This document shows, piece by piece, positions 1-8,936 of a DNA stretch of 64,000 nucleotides; position 1 is the first letter of the stretch, and each line of letters starts with the position of its first letter. Position numbers and translations under genes: made by a program. Origin of the DNA: Burkholderia sp. Bp8992 (GTDB lineage Bacteria; Pseudomonadota; Gammaproteobacteria; Burkholderiales; Burkholderiaceae); assembly GCF_003853705.1 (NCBI RefSeq), contig NZ_QTQI01000014.1, positions 124,001-188,000 on the forward strand, written 5' to 3'. The notes beneath the pieces are model-generated. The model worked only from the letters and a program-made list of their open reading frames with translations. It was not told the origin of the DNA and made no database searches.

Positions 1-575
1 ATCCATTGCGCGTCCTGCAGCTGCGCGAGCGACGTGCAGTGGCGCAGCGGATTGCTCGCGCGCGTCATCAGGATCAGTTCCGATTCGAGCAGCGGCCGGA
101 ACGTGAATTCCGGCGACAGCCGCGCCGCGTCGACGATCGCGATCACGAAGTCGAGCGAGCCGTCGCGCAGCCGCGGCAGCGCGGTGTCGAGAAACCCTTC
201 GCGCACGTCGAGGCGGATCGTCGGCATCCGCTGGCGGAACGCGTCGAGCGCGGCCGGCAGGAAGCCGAGCGACATCAGCGGCGTCAGCGCGCACGCGAGC
301 GCGCCTTCCTTGCCGCCCGACAGCTGGATCACGTCGTCGCGCGCGTGCTGCATCTCCGCGAGGATCAGCCGTGCGCGTGCATAGACGGCCTGGCCGAAAC
401 GCGTGAGCTGCGCACCGCGCGCATTGCGCGTGACGAGCGGCACGCCGAGATCGAGTTCGAGTTCGCGGATCGCCTTCGTCAGCGCGGGCTGCGACAGGTG
501 GATCGCGCGCGCGGCCGCGCGCAGGCTGCCGTGTTCGGCGATGGCGGCAAGCGCCCGGAGCTGGTGGTGTTTCAC
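1..575 (-). CDS. LysR-family transcriptional regulator (3' end cut by window)
   Basis: Reading the minus strand from a GTG at 575 gives a typical LysR start (VKHHQLRALAAIAEHGSLR) with a winged helix-turn-helix in about the first 60 residues (SQPALTKAIRELE). The first half of the periplasmic-binding-protein-like effector domain follows. The frame is still open at base 1, so about the last third of a roughly 300-aa protein is outside the window. No ATG lies in frame nearby, hence the GTG. It is divergent from the transporter that starts at 775, the usual layout for a LysR protein controlling its neighbour. The effector is unknown. Confidence 0.85.
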   Translation of the reverse strand, partial: MKHHQLRALAAIAEHGSLRAAARAIHLSQPALTKAIRELELDLGVPLVTRNARGAQLTRFGQAVYARARLILAEMQHARDDVIQLSGGKEGALACALTPLMSLGFLPAALDAFRQRMPTIRLDVREGFLDTALPRLRDGSLDFVIAIVDAARLSPEFTFRPLLESELILMTRASNPLRHCTSLAQLQDAQW

Positions 576-774
576 GGCGAGGCGGGGCGCGGCGGCAGTG
601 GCGACGTTCGTATCCTACACCGCGCCGCCGCGTGGAAAGCACGCGATAACCGTGCGTTATCACGATCGAAAAATGTCGCTCCGGGCTGCGTATTTTGAAT
701 GCCTAGACTGCATGCGCAGGCCGTCGAACGGGCCGTGCACACGACACGCATAACCAGTACGGAGACACACCTTC

Positions 775-2091
775 ATGAAGGCGCCCCGAGCGGACAGCAT
801 GTTCGGCGGGCATGTCGGCGACGCTGCCGCATCCCCGTCCAATCGTCAGCTGATTGTCGCGATCACCATCGGCAACGGCCTCGAATTCTTCGATCTCACC
901 GTGTTCAGTTTCTTCGCGGTGCTGCTCGGCAAACTGTTCTTTCCCGCGGTCTCGGCGCAGCAGCAGTTGCTGATGTCGGTCGCGACCTTCGGCGTCGGCT
1001 TCATCGCGCGGCCGGTCGGCGGCGTCGTGATCGGGCTCGTCGCCGACCGCTTCGGCCGCGTGCCCGCGATGAACCTCACGCTCGTCACGATGGCAATCGG
1101 CACCGGGATGATCGGCGTGCTGCCGACCTATGCGCAGATCGGCGTCGCGGCGCCGGTGCTGGTCGTCGTCGCGCGGCTGCTGCAGGGCTTTTCGGCCGGC
1201 GGCGAGGTCGGCGTGTCGACGTCGCTGCTCGCCGAGCGCGCGCCGGCCGGCGAACGCGGCTACTACACGAGCTGGCAGTTCGCGAGCCAGGGCGCCGCCG
1301 CGCTGGCCGGTTCGTTCGTCGGCTTCCTGCTGTCGTATTGCCTCGATACCGCGTCGCTCGAAGCGTGGGGCTGGCGCGTGCCGTTCCTGCTGGGCGTGCT
1401 GATCGCACCGATCGGCCTCTACCTGCGCGCACGCTTCAGCGCGATCGAGCAGCACGCGCCGGCCGCGGCCGCACGGCGTTCGTCGGCGGTGCTCGGCACC
1501 GTGCTGCGGCGCGACGGCGGCGCCGTGCTGACAGCGCTCGGCCTCGTGGTCGGCGGCACGGCCGCGCATTTCATCGTTCTGTACTACATGTCGACGTATG
1601 CGATCAAGGTGCTGCACCTGCCGATGGATACGGCGCTGTGGTGCGGGATCCTGTCCGGCGCCGTGATGTTCGTCGCCGCGCCGATCGGCGGGCGGCTGTC
1701 GGATCGCATCGGCAGCAAGCGTGTCGCGCTGTGGTCGCGCATCGCACTGACCGTGCTGATCCTGCCGGGCTTCTGGCTGATTCGCGCGGTGCCGTCGATC
1801 GCGACGATGTATGCGGTCGTGATGCTGCTCGCCGCGCTGCACTCGATCAACGCCGGCGCGAACGGCGTGATCCTCGCCGAGCTGTTCCCGAAGAGCACGC
1901 GTGCCACCGCGCTGTCGATCGCGTATGCGGGCGGCGTGTCGATCTTCGGCGGCTTCGCGCAGTTCATCGTCACGTGGCTGATCGGCGCGACCGGCAATCC
2001 GGCGGCGCCCGCATGGTACGTGATCGCCTGCGGCGTGCTGTCGCTCGTCGCGCTCGCGTTCGCAACGGATCGCAGCGAACACGATGCATGA
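775..2091 (+). CDS. MFS transporter, metabolite:H+ symporter (MHS) type
   Basis: A 438-aa inner-membrane protein of about 12 hydrophobic segments. It has MHS-family signatures: an acidic aromatic start to TM1 (NGLEFFDLTVF), the loop motif DRFGRVPAMN between TM2 and TM3, and RLLQGFSAGGEVG in TM4. Such proteins import carboxylates, osmolytes or similar small acids with protons. A GGAGA Shine-Dalgarno sequence lies about 10 nt before the ATG at 775. An amidase gene starts 39 nt downstream, so the pair may take up and hydrolyse an amide. The divergent LysR gene is the likely regulator. The substrate is not determinable from sequence. Confidence 0.85.
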   Translation: MKAPRADSMFGGHVGDAAASPSNRQLIVAITIGNGLEFFDLTVFSFFAVLLGKLFFPAVSAQQQLLMSVATFGVGFIARPVGGVVIGLVADRFGRVPAMNLTLVTMAIGTGMIGVLPTYAQIGVAAPVLVVVARLLQGFSAGGEVGVSTSLLAERAPAGERGYYTSWQFASQGAAALAGSFVGFLLSYCLDTASLEAWGWRVPFLLGVLIAPIGLYLRARFSAIEQHAPAAAARRSSAVLGTVLRRDGGAVLTALGLVVGGTAAHFIVLYYMSTYAIKVLHLPMDTALWCGILSGAVMFVAAPIGGRLSDRIGSKRVALWSRIALTVLILPGFWLIRAVPSIATMYAVVMLLAALHSINAGANGVILAELFPKSTRATALSIAYAGGVSIFGGFAQFIVTWLIGATGNPAAPAWYVIACGVLSLVALAFATDRSEHDA

Positions 2092-2130
2092 CCGCCGCCG
2101 CTTCCTTCTTTCCTCTTCGCCCCGAATCGT

Positions 2131-3627
2131 ATGACCGCCATCGCTTCGCTTTCGTCCCCGCCCGCCGACGTCACGGCCGGCGACCTGTGCGACCTGTCCG
2201 CCCGCACGATGCTCGACCTGCTGAAGACGCGGCAGATCAGCGCGTGCGACCTGCTCGACGCGCATCTCGCGCGGATCGCGGCGGTCAACCCGTGCGTGAA
2301 CGCGCTCGTGACCGTCGTCGATCCCGACGTGCTGCGGGCCCGCGCGCGCGACATCGACGCCCGCTGGATGCGCGGCGAATGGCAGGGCCCGCTGCACGGG
2401 CTGCCGGTGTCGCAGAAGGATCTCACCGCGACGCGCGGCGTGCGCACGACGTACGGTTCGCCGTCGTTCGCCGATCACGTGCCGCTGCATGACGCGCTCG
2501 TCGTGCGCCGCTGCGCGAGCGCCGGCGCGCTGATGATCGGCAAGTCGAACACGCCCGAATTCGGCGCCGGGTCGCATACGTTCAACGACGTGTTCGGTGC
2601 GACGCGCAACCCGTGGGACCTGACGCGCTCCGCGGGCGGCAGCAGCGGCGGCGCGGCGGCCGCGCTCGCGTGCGGGATGAATCCGCTCGCGTGCGGCAGC
2701 GACATGGGCGGCTCGCTGCGCAACCCGGCCGCGTGGAACAACGTCGTCGGATTGCGGCCGTCGCCGGGCCGCGTGCCGCGCGCGCCGGACCTGAACGGCT
2801 GGACGACGCTCGGCGTCGACGGGCCGATGGCGCGCGACGTGGCCGATACCGCACTGTTGCTTGCGGCGATCGCCGGGCCGAGCGGCGAGACCGCGACCGA
2901 ACTCGCGGAACCGGGCGCGCGCTTCGCGCAGCCGCTCGAACGCGACTTCCGCGGCACGCGCATCGCGATGTCGCGCGGCCTGCCCGGCGTGCCGGTCGAT
3001 CCGGAGATCAGTCGCGCGGTCGAGGCGCAAGCGCGCGTGTTTGCGTCGCTCGGTTGCGAAGTCGAATTCGACGATCCCGACCTGTCCGACGCGGAGGACG
3101 TGTTCCGCATCGAGCGCGCCTGGACGATCGGCACGCTGGTCGACGGGTTCGACGATGCGCGGCGTGCGACGCTGAAGCCCGAGATTCACGATGAATACCG
3201 GCTGCATCGCTCGCTGACGGCCGCCGATCTCGGCCGCATGTTCGTGCGCAAGACGCGGCTGTTCGAGCGGATGCGCGCGTTCATGCAGCGCTACGCGTTC
3301 TATGTGCTGCCGACCACGCAGGTGATGCCGTTCGACGTCGACCTGCGTTCGCCTGCGCACGTGCAGGGCGCCGCGAGCACGTCGTACATCGACTGGATGC
3401 GCGTGTGCTGGTACCTGTCGTCGACCGAGGCGCCGGTCCTGTCAGTGCCGTGCGGCTTCGGCGCGACCGGTTTGCCGATCGGCATGCAGATCGTCGGCCG
3501 CTACCGCGACGACTGGGGCGTGCTGCAGTTCGGCCATGCGTACGAAATCGCGGCCGGCCGCCGCTGGGCCCCGCCGGCCGTCGTCGCCGACGCGCTGCGC
3601 CAGCCGTCTTCCCCGATTCACCGCTGA
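2131..3627 (+). CDS. Amidase signature family hydrolase
   Basis: A 498-aa protein of the amidase signature family, which hydrolyses amide bonds with a Ser-cisSer-Lys triad. The triad can be placed at Lys96 (SQKD), Ser171 in the glycine/serine loop (AGGSSGGAAAAL) and Ser195 (GSDMGGSLRNP). The 75- and 24-residue spacings match the family. Length is normal. It follows the MHS transporter by 39 nt, so co-transcription is likely. I cannot separate a general amidase from a GatA-like or specific enzyme. There is no gatB or gatC nearby, so it is not the tRNA amidotransferase. Confidence 0.88.
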   Translation: MTAIASLSSPPADVTAGDLCDLSARTMLDLLKTRQISACDLLDAHLARIAAVNPCVNALVTVVDPDVLRARARDIDARWMRGEWQGPLHGLPVSQKDLTATRGVRTTYGSPSFADHVPLHDALVVRRCASAGALMIGKSNTPEFGAGSHTFNDVFGATRNPWDLTRSAGGSSGGAAAALACGMNPLACGSDMGGSLRNPAAWNNVVGLRPSPGRVPRAPDLNGWTTLGVDGPMARDVADTALLLAAIAGPSGETATELAEPGARFAQPLERDFRGTRIAMSRGLPGVPVDPEISRAVEAQARVFASLGCEVEFDDPDLSDAEDVFRIERAWTIGTLVDGFDDARRATLKPEIHDEYRLHRSLTAADLGRMFVRKTRLFERMRAFMQRYAFYVLPTTQVMPFDVDLRSPAHVQGAASTSYIDWMRVCWYLSSTEAPVLSVPCGFGATGLPIGMQIVGRYRDDWGVLQFGHAYEIAAGRRWAPPAVVADALRQPSSPIHR

Positions 3628-3719
3628 CCGTTCCGGTTCGCACCGGAGCAGGCCGCGCGCCTGCGGGGGACGCGCACGCCTGCGTTTGGCCATTCGACCC
3701 GCGCAATGGAGACCTTCCG

Positions 3720-4922
3720 ATGAACAAACGGCTGTTGGCAGGCGCGGGCGTCGCGCTGATCGCGGGTGCGGCGCACGCACAGAGCAGCGTGACGCTGTAC
3801 GGCATTATCGACGAAGGGCTGACCTACACGAGCAACCTCGCGGTCGCCGGCCCGAACGGCACCGCGAGCGGCAAGCCGGCGTGGCGGATGCTCGGCGGCG
3901 TGCAGCAGGCGAGCCGCTGGGGGCTGCGCGGCGTCGAGGATCTCGGCGGCGGGCTGGCGGCCGTCTTCACGCTCGAGAACGGCTTCGACCCGAGCACCGG
4001 CAAGCTCGGGCAGGGCGGATTGATCTTCGGCAAGAAGGCGTTCGTGGGGCTGTCGGGGCCGTTCGGCACCGTCACGCTCGGGCGCCAGTACGATACCAAC
4101 GTCGACTTCCTCGGGCCGCTCGAGGCCGCCGCGCAGTTCGGCGGCTACATGGTTGCGCACCCCGGCGATCTCGACAATGTGAACAACGCGAACTCGACCA
4201 ACAACGCGATCAAGTTCACGAGCAACGACTACGGCGGATTCCGTTTCGCGGCCATGTATGGCGTGGGCGGCATCGCGGGCGCGGCGACGCGCAACCAGGT
4301 GTGGTCGATGACGGCCGGCTACACGCGCGGGCCGCTCGTGGTCGCGGCCGGCTACCTGAATGCCCGCAACCCGAACGTGTCGTTCTTCGGCACGACCGGC
4401 AGCCCCGCGCCGGTCGTCGGCGGCGTGCCCGGCAACAACATGCTGTCGCCCGTGTATTCCGGCTATGCGTCGGCGCGCACGCTGCAGGTCGCGGCGGCGG
4501 GCGGCACCTACGCGCTCGGCGCGGTGACGCTCGGCGCGATGTATACGAACACGTCGTTTCGCCGGCTCGGCGACCTGTCGTCCGGGCCGAACCCGGGCGG
4601 CGTGTCCGGCAACGCGGTGTTCAACAACGTCGAGGCCAGCGTGCGCTACCAGTTCACGCCCTACCTGTTCGGTGGCGTTGCGTACGACTACACGCGCGGC
4701 GGCGGCGTGAACGGCCGAGGCGGCGCGACGTACCACCAGGTCGCGGCCGGGCTCGACTATTTCCTGTCGAAGCGCACCGACGTGTATGCGACGGCCGTCT
4801 TTCAGCGCGCATCGGGCACCGATTCGACGGGGCGCGCGGCGGTCGCCGCGATCAACGGCCCCGGCGCGTCCGCGAACGACCGCCAGTTCGAGGCGCGGAT
4901 CGGCATCCGGCACAAGTTCTGA
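3720..4922 (+). CDS. Outer-membrane general porin (OmpC/gram-negative porin family)
   Basis: A 400-aa protein with a clean Sec signal peptide (MNKRLLAGAGVALIAGAAHA) followed by SSVTLYGIIDEGL, the usual mature start of Burkholderia trimeric porins. Hallmarks include SRWGLRGVEDLGGGL, a conserved LGRQYD region and a C-terminal Phe (GIRHKF) needed for outer-membrane insertion. It should form a 16-stranded beta-barrel admitting small hydrophilic solutes. The start at 3720 is chosen because the signal peptide begins there; the open frame extends upstream without meaning. It is 92 nt after the amidase and may supply that pathway, but this is inference. Confidence 0.92.
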   Translation: MNKRLLAGAGVALIAGAAHAQSSVTLYGIIDEGLTYTSNLAVAGPNGTASGKPAWRMLGGVQQASRWGLRGVEDLGGGLAAVFTLENGFDPSTGKLGQGGLIFGKKAFVGLSGPFGTVTLGRQYDTNVDFLGPLEAAAQFGGYMVAHPGDLDNVNNANSTNNAIKFTSNDYGGFRFAAMYGVGGIAGAATRNQVWSMTAGYTRGPLVVAAGYLNARNPNVSFFGTTGSPAPVVGGVPGNNMLSPVYSGYASARTLQVAAAGGTYALGAVTLGAMYTNTSFRRLGDLSSGPNPGGVSGNAVFNNVEASVRYQFTPYLFGGVAYDYTRGGGVNGRGGATYHQVAAGLDYFLSKRTDVYATAVFQRASGTDSTGRAAVAAINGPGASANDRQFEARIGIRHKF

Positions 4923-5065
4923 CGGGCGCGGCGGCGGCGATCGGCAAGCGGCGGCCGCGAGCGGTGATATGCTCGCGGAACGCCCGCGACCGACGGGCGG
5001 ATTCCGATTGCCCGTGCGCGGCCGAGTGCCGCGCAGCGCGGCGTTTCCGAGGGAAGAACCGACAC

Positions 5066-5350
5066 ATGAGCCGCAAATTCATATTGAAGGGCGACACGAC
5101 CGACCACGGCGGCGTGGTGCTCGAGGGGATCGCCAACTCGTCGTTCGACGGACGCGAACTCGCCTATCTCGGCGCACCGGTGTTCTGCGCCGCCTGCAAG
5201 ACGACGGGCGTGATCGTGTCGGACGGCGGCGAGCGGACGATGACCGTGATGGGCAAGGTCGTCGCGCTCGAGCATGACCTGTGCCAGTGCGTCTGCACGC
5301 CGCAGCCGAAACTGATTCCGTCCCAGGGTACGGGGACGATCACGAGCTGA
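5066..5350 (+). CDS. PAAR-domain protein (type VI secretion spike tip), orphan
   Basis: A 94-aa protein with the PAAR layout: a start rich in short beta-strands (KFILKGDTTDHGGVV), a region that varies around the first metal-ligand positions, and a second half with a Cys pair (CAAC) and the CQCVC cluster. PAAR proteins cap the VgrG trimer and sharpen the type VI puncturing device, and they often carry or recruit effectors. This one has no C-terminal toxin extension. A GAGGGAAG ribosome-binding site precedes the ATG. No other type VI genes are adjacent; the only vgrG in the window is about 40 kb away. Confidence 0.75.
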   Translation: MSRKFILKGDTTDHGGVVLEGIANSSFDGRELAYLGAPVFCAACKTTGVIVSDGGERTMTVMGKVVALEHDLCQCVCTPQPKLIPSQGTGTITS

Positions 5351-5359
5351 AACCCGCTT

Positions 5360-5386
5360 CCGCCGTGCGTCTTCGGCGCACGGCGG
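5360..5386. terminator. Hairpin between convergent genes, CUUCGG loop
   Basis: A perfect 10-bp stem (CCGCCGTGCG at 5360-5369 with its complement at 5377-5386) encloses a loop containing CTTCGG, the very stable UUCG tetraloop type. It sits between the PAAR stop at 5350 and the stop of the opposing cupin gene at 5397. There is no clear T-run, so it may act as an mRNA-end stabiliser or a weak two-way terminator. Confidence 0.5.
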
Positions 5387-5396
5387 GTGCCCGCCG

Positions 5397-5708
5397 TCAG
5401 ACGCTGCCTGCCGTCTCGATCACGAGGATGCGCGCTTCGCCGAGCGGATGCGCGACATGCTCGGTGCCGACCGTCGCGTGGAAGACGTCGCCCGTATCGA
5501 GCACGGTCGCGTGCTCGACGCCGGCTTCGCGGTAGCGCATCTCGACGCGGCCGTCGAGTACCGCGAACACCTCTTCGCCGTCGTTCACGTGCCATCGATA
5601 GGGCGCGTCGGTCCAGTGCAACCGGACCGTGATGCCGTTCAGGTTCGCGATATCGAGCGCGCCCCACGCGCGATTCGCCGTGAAGTCCGCACTCCGGACA
5701 ATCTTCAT
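5397..5708 (-). CDS. Small cupin-domain protein
   Basis: A 103-aa single-domain cupin. The first cupin motif region includes HWTDAPYRWHVNDGEEVFAVLDG, with a His and Glu as possible metal ligands, and a second motif follows (GDVFHATVGTEHVAHPLG). The start at 5708 is chosen over an upstream ATG at 5750 because it has a GGGAGA Shine-Dalgarno sequence. Small cupins of this type bind a metal and act on or sense small acids or sugars; no specific role can be read. It lies downstream of, and on the same strand as, the DJ-1-like gene with a gap of about 59 nt, so the two are probably co-transcribed. Confidence 0.75.
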   Translation of the reverse strand: MKIVRSADFTANRAWGALDIANLNGITVRLHWTDAPYRWHVNDGEEVFAVLDGRVEMRYREAGVEHATVLDTGDVFHATVGTEHVAHPLGEARILVIETAGSV

Positions 5709-5767
5709 CGATCTGTTCTCCCGCGCGAACGCGCGCCGTCCTTCCGTCACGTTCTTCGTATCCGCAT

Positions 5768-6451
5768 TCAGCGCGCCGTCGCGCGCAGCGCCTGCTCGAC
5801 GATCGTCTTGCGCTTCGCGAAACCGGCCGCCGACCGTTCGGTGACGCGCTTCACGACCGCTGCCGGCGCCGTGTCGGGCGAGCCGGCGGCGAACGGCGGC
5901 GCGGGCGCGTATTCGAGTTGCAGCTGGATCGCCTGCGCTTCTTCATCGCCTGCCAGTTCGGCGGCGATCGTCAGCGCGAAGTCGATGCCGGCCGTCACGC
6001 CGCCGCCGGTGATCAGGTTGCCGTCGCGCACGACGCGTTCGCGCACGGGCACCGCACCCAACGGTTCGAGCAGTGCGTGGAACGCCCAGTGCGTCGTCGC
6101 GCGCCGCCCGCGCAGCAGGCCGGCCACGCCGAGCAGCAGCGCACCCGTGCAGACCGACGTCACATAGCGTGCGGCGGCTGCGCGTTGCCGCACGAACGCG
6201 ATCGTTTCGGCGTCGAGCAGCACGTCGTTGATCCCGATTCCGCCCGGAATGCAGATCACGTCGAGCGGCGGGCAGTCGTCGAACGTGCAGGTCGGCGTGA
6301 GTGCAAGGCCGCTGCTCGACGCGACGGCGTCGCGCGACTTCCAGACCAGATGGACGGTTGCGTCGGGCAGCGACGCGAGGACGTCGTGCGGGCCGGTGAG
6401 ATCGAGTTGCTGGACGCCCGGAAACACGAGAAGGCCGATGTGCAGGGTCAT
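5768..6451 (-). CDS. DJ-1/PfpI family protein (class I glutamine amidotransferase fold)
   Basis: A 227-aa protein starting MTLHIGLLVFPGVQQLDLTGP, the usual beginning of the isocyanide-hydratase/GlxA-like branch. It has the nucleophile elbow with catalytic Cys in TSVCTGALLLG, followed by ATTHW, as in isonitrile hydratase InhA. Enzymes of this branch hydrate isonitriles or act on glyoxals. The start at 6451 is preferred because the conserved first strand begins there and a GGAG site lies about 10 nt upstream. It is divergent from the AraC-type gene at 6569, which carries the same fold as its sensor domain. Confidence 0.82.
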   Translation of the reverse strand: MTLHIGLLVFPGVQQLDLTGPHDVLASLPDATVHLVWKSRDAVASSSGLALTPTCTFDDCPPLDVICIPGGIGINDVLLDAETIAFVRQRAAAARYVTSVCTGALLLGVAGLLRGRRATTHWAFHALLEPLGAVPVRERVVRDGNLITGGGVTAGIDFALTIAAELAGDEEAQAIQLQLEYAPAPPFAAGSPDTAPAAVVKRVTERSAAGFAKRKTIVEQALRATAR

Positions 6452-6568
6452 GCGAGGACTCCGAGTGGAAGGGGAGCGCGCCGTTGCCGGCACGGGATGG
6501 ACAGATCGATTCTAGGCGCGTAGTGTTTGGCGAAATTGCCATATCACCCACGTTTTCAGCCAATCGCC

Positions 6569-7543
6569 ATGCCTGCCGATGCTCCGCGTTCGATCCTGGT
6601 CCTCGCGTTCCCGCGTGCGCAACTGCTCGACGTGTCGGGGCCGCTTCAGGTGTTCGCGTCCGTCAACGAGCTTGCGCTGGAGCGCGGGCAGCCGGCGCCG
6701 TATGCGCCGCGCGTCGTGGCAGTCGAGGCAGGGCCCGTCGAGACGTCGTCGGGCCTCGTCGTGATGGCCGAGTCGCTGCGCTCGGCCGCGCGTCGTCCCG
6801 ATACGCTGATCGTCGCCGGCGGCAAGGGCGTGCACGCCGCGTCGAAGGATGCGCGGCTGGTGCGCTGGGTGCGGCAGCAGGCCGGGCGCGCGCGGCGCGT
6901 GGCGTCGGTCTGCACCGGCGCATTCCTGCTCGCCGAGGCCGGGCTGCTCGACGGGCGGCGCGCGGTCACGCACTGGGCGCGCTGCGACGAATTCGCGGCG
7001 CGCTACCCGAACGTGCGCGTCGAGCCCGACCCGATCTTCATCCGCGAAGGCGCGCTGTGGACGTCGGCCGGCGTCACGGCCGGCATCGATCTCGCGCTCG
7101 CGCTGGTCGAGGAGGATCTCGGGCGCGCGACCGCGCTCGACGTCGCGCGCGAACTCGTCGTGTTCCTGAAGCGTCCGGGCGGACAGGCGCAGTTCAGCGC
7201 GATGCTGTCGATGCAGCGCACCGACGACCGGTTCGGCGACCTGCATGCGTGGATGGCCGAGCACCTGACGGCCGACCTGTCGGTGCCTGCGCTGGCCGAG
7301 CGCGTCAGCATGAGCGAGCGCAGCTTCGTGCGCCACTATCGTGCGGGGACGGGCCGCACGCCCGCGCGCGCGGTCGAGCAGATCCGCATCGAGGCCGCGC
7401 AGCGCCTGCTCGGCGAAACGGCGTGGCCCGTCAAGCGGATCGCCGCGCGCTGCGGCTTCGGTTCGGAGGAGACGCTGCGGCGCAGTTTCGTGCGCGTGCT
7501 GGGCGTGTCGCCGCAGGGTTATCGCGAGCGGTTCGTGCGGTGA
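6569..7543 (+). CDS. GlxA-type AraC-family regulator (DJ-1-like sensor plus AraC DNA-binding domain)
   Basis: A 324-aa protein. Residues of about 1-190 form a DJ-1/PfpI-like domain (ILVLAFPRAQLLDVSGPLQVF, VASVCTGAFLLAEAG, AVTHWARC). The C-terminal 100 residues are an AraC/XylS double helix-turn-helix (LAERVSMSERSFVRHYRAGTG; RCGFGSEETLRRSFVRVLGVSP). The start at ATG 6569 is chosen because the fold begins there; an in-frame TTG at 6527 would add only a poorly conserved tail. It probably regulates the divergent DJ-1-like enzyme and cupin genes through the 117-nt shared intergenic region, which holds an imperfect palindrome around 6529-6540. Confidence 0.86.
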   Translation: MPADAPRSILVLAFPRAQLLDVSGPLQVFASVNELALERGQPAPYAPRVVAVEAGPVETSSGLVVMAESLRSAARRPDTLIVAGGKGVHAASKDARLVRWVRQQAGRARRVASVCTGAFLLAEAGLLDGRRAVTHWARCDEFAARYPNVRVEPDPIFIREGALWTSAGVTAGIDLALALVEEDLGRATALDVARELVVFLKRPGGQAQFSAMLSMQRTDDRFGDLHAWMAEHLTADLSVPALAERVSMSERSFVRHYRAGTGRTPARAVEQIRIEAAQRLLGETAWPVKRIAARCGFGSEETLRRSFVRVLGVSPQGYRERFVR

Positions 7544-7718
7544 CGCGCGGGGCGGGATCGGGCCGGTGCGGTCGACGTCGTGAACTGAACGAAAAACAGT
7601 CGATTTCCAGTCCGAAACACTGCAACTATTCAGGATCGGATAACAATAGGCAGGGGCTTGTGCCGCGCCCGTCGCGCGCTCTATTCTGTTCCGTTGGCGA
7701 TTGGAAGGGGGAAGCAGC

Positions 7719-8693
7719 ATGGACCGAATCCAGGCAATGGAAGTTTTTACCCGTGTGGTCGACGCGAACAGCTTCACACGCGCGGCCGATACGCTCGCGA
7801 TGCCGCGCGCATCGGTGACGACCATCATCCAGAATCTCGAGGCGCTGCTCGGCGTGCGCCTGATGCACCGGACGACGCGCCGACTGTCGCTGACGCCGGA
7901 GGGCGCCGCGTACTACGAGCATTGCATGAAGATCATCTCGGAGATCGCGGAGGCCGACGCGAGCTTCCAGACCGGCAACCGCAAGCCGACCGGCGTGCTG
8001 CGCGTCCACATGCCGAGTTCGCTCGGGCGGCGCATCGTGTTGCCGTCGCTGTCGATTTTCCGGCAGCGCTATCCGGACATCACGCTCGAGCTGGGGCTGT
8101 CCGACCGCTACGTGGATCCGGTCGAGGAGGGCATCGACTGCATGATCCGCGTCGGGCCGCTCGAGGATTCGTCGATGGTCGCGCGGCGCATCGGGATGCT
8201 GAAGCGCGTGACCTGCGCGTCGCCCGATTACCTCGCGCGTCACGGCGAGCCGCACGAAATCGCCGATCTCGCCGATCACCATGCGGTGAATTTCCGTGCG
8301 AGCCACGGTGCACGGGCGATTCCGTGGGTGTTCATGATCGACGGCAAGCCGTTCGAGGTGCGGATGAACGGCAGCGTCACGGTCAACGATTCGGATGCCT
8401 ACGTGACGTGCGGGCTCGAAGGGTTCGGGATGATCCAGCCGACGCTGTTCATGGTGCTGCCGAACCTGCTCGACGGCTCGCTGGTCGAGGTGCTGCCGGA
8501 CTGCAATCCGAAGCCGAAGCCGATTTCGATCGTTTATCCGCACAACCGGCATTTGTCGCAGAAGGTGCGCGTGTTCGCCGACTGGGTCGCTGAGGTGTTC
8601 GAGTCGACGCCGGCGCTGGAGGGCGGGGAGAACTGGCGGGGGAAGGTGGGGGCGCAGGCGGTGGAGGTGCAGAGGGGGGCGGTAGCGGCGTAA
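7719..8693 (+). CDS. LysR-family transcriptional regulator
   Basis: A 324-aa full-length LysR protein. The N-terminal winged helix-turn-helix begins MDRIQAMEVFTRVVDANSFT and includes PRASVTTIIQNLEALLGVRLM; the effector domain with DRYVDPVEEGIDCMIRVG follows. It belongs to the AaeR/DsdC-like group that starts MDRIxAMEVF. The ATG at 7719 is preferred over 7701 because it carries the family start and has a GGAAGGGGGAAG site in front. The last 20 residues are low-complexity (Gly, Ala, Val) and unlike the rest. Neighbours on either side are not obvious targets. Confidence 0.87.
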   Translation: MDRIQAMEVFTRVVDANSFTRAADTLAMPRASVTTIIQNLEALLGVRLMHRTTRRLSLTPEGAAYYEHCMKIISEIAEADASFQTGNRKPTGVLRVHMPSSLGRRIVLPSLSIFRQRYPDITLELGLSDRYVDPVEEGIDCMIRVGPLEDSSMVARRIGMLKRVTCASPDYLARHGEPHEIADLADHHAVNFRASHGARAIPWVFMIDGKPFEVRMNGSVTVNDSDAYVTCGLEGFGMIQPTLFMVLPNLLDGSLVEVLPDCNPKPKPISIVYPHNRHLSQKVRVFADWVAEVFESTPALEGGENWRGKVGAQAVEVQRGAVAA

Positions 8694-8936
8694 GGCGGGC
8701 TATGTTGCGTCACGCCGCGCATCGACGCGCCGCGCTCGGCCGCCGTTCAGGTTGCCTCGTCAAATGCCGCCGCCACGCGGTCCGGCTGTGGATGGCCGAG
8801 TCCCTGACAGACCCGACAGTTATCTTTTGACCGACTGATTCGTTAAATTCACGCACCGGCTTTTCGCATCCGGCGGATAGCCCCGACAAGGCGGATGTCG
8901 GTGTAAAAAAAACGATTAATGATTAGCGGGGAAGCG

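Noticed and set aside
703-3360. 885-aa open frame on the minus strand across the MHS transporter and amidase genes
   Set aside because: It is Arg/Ala-rich with no domain sense, antisense to two clear genes; a high-GC shadow frame.
2131-3627. Calling the amidase GatA (Asp/Glu-tRNA amidotransferase subunit A)
   Set aside because: No gatB or gatC nearby, and the context is a transporter and porin; a general amidase fits better.
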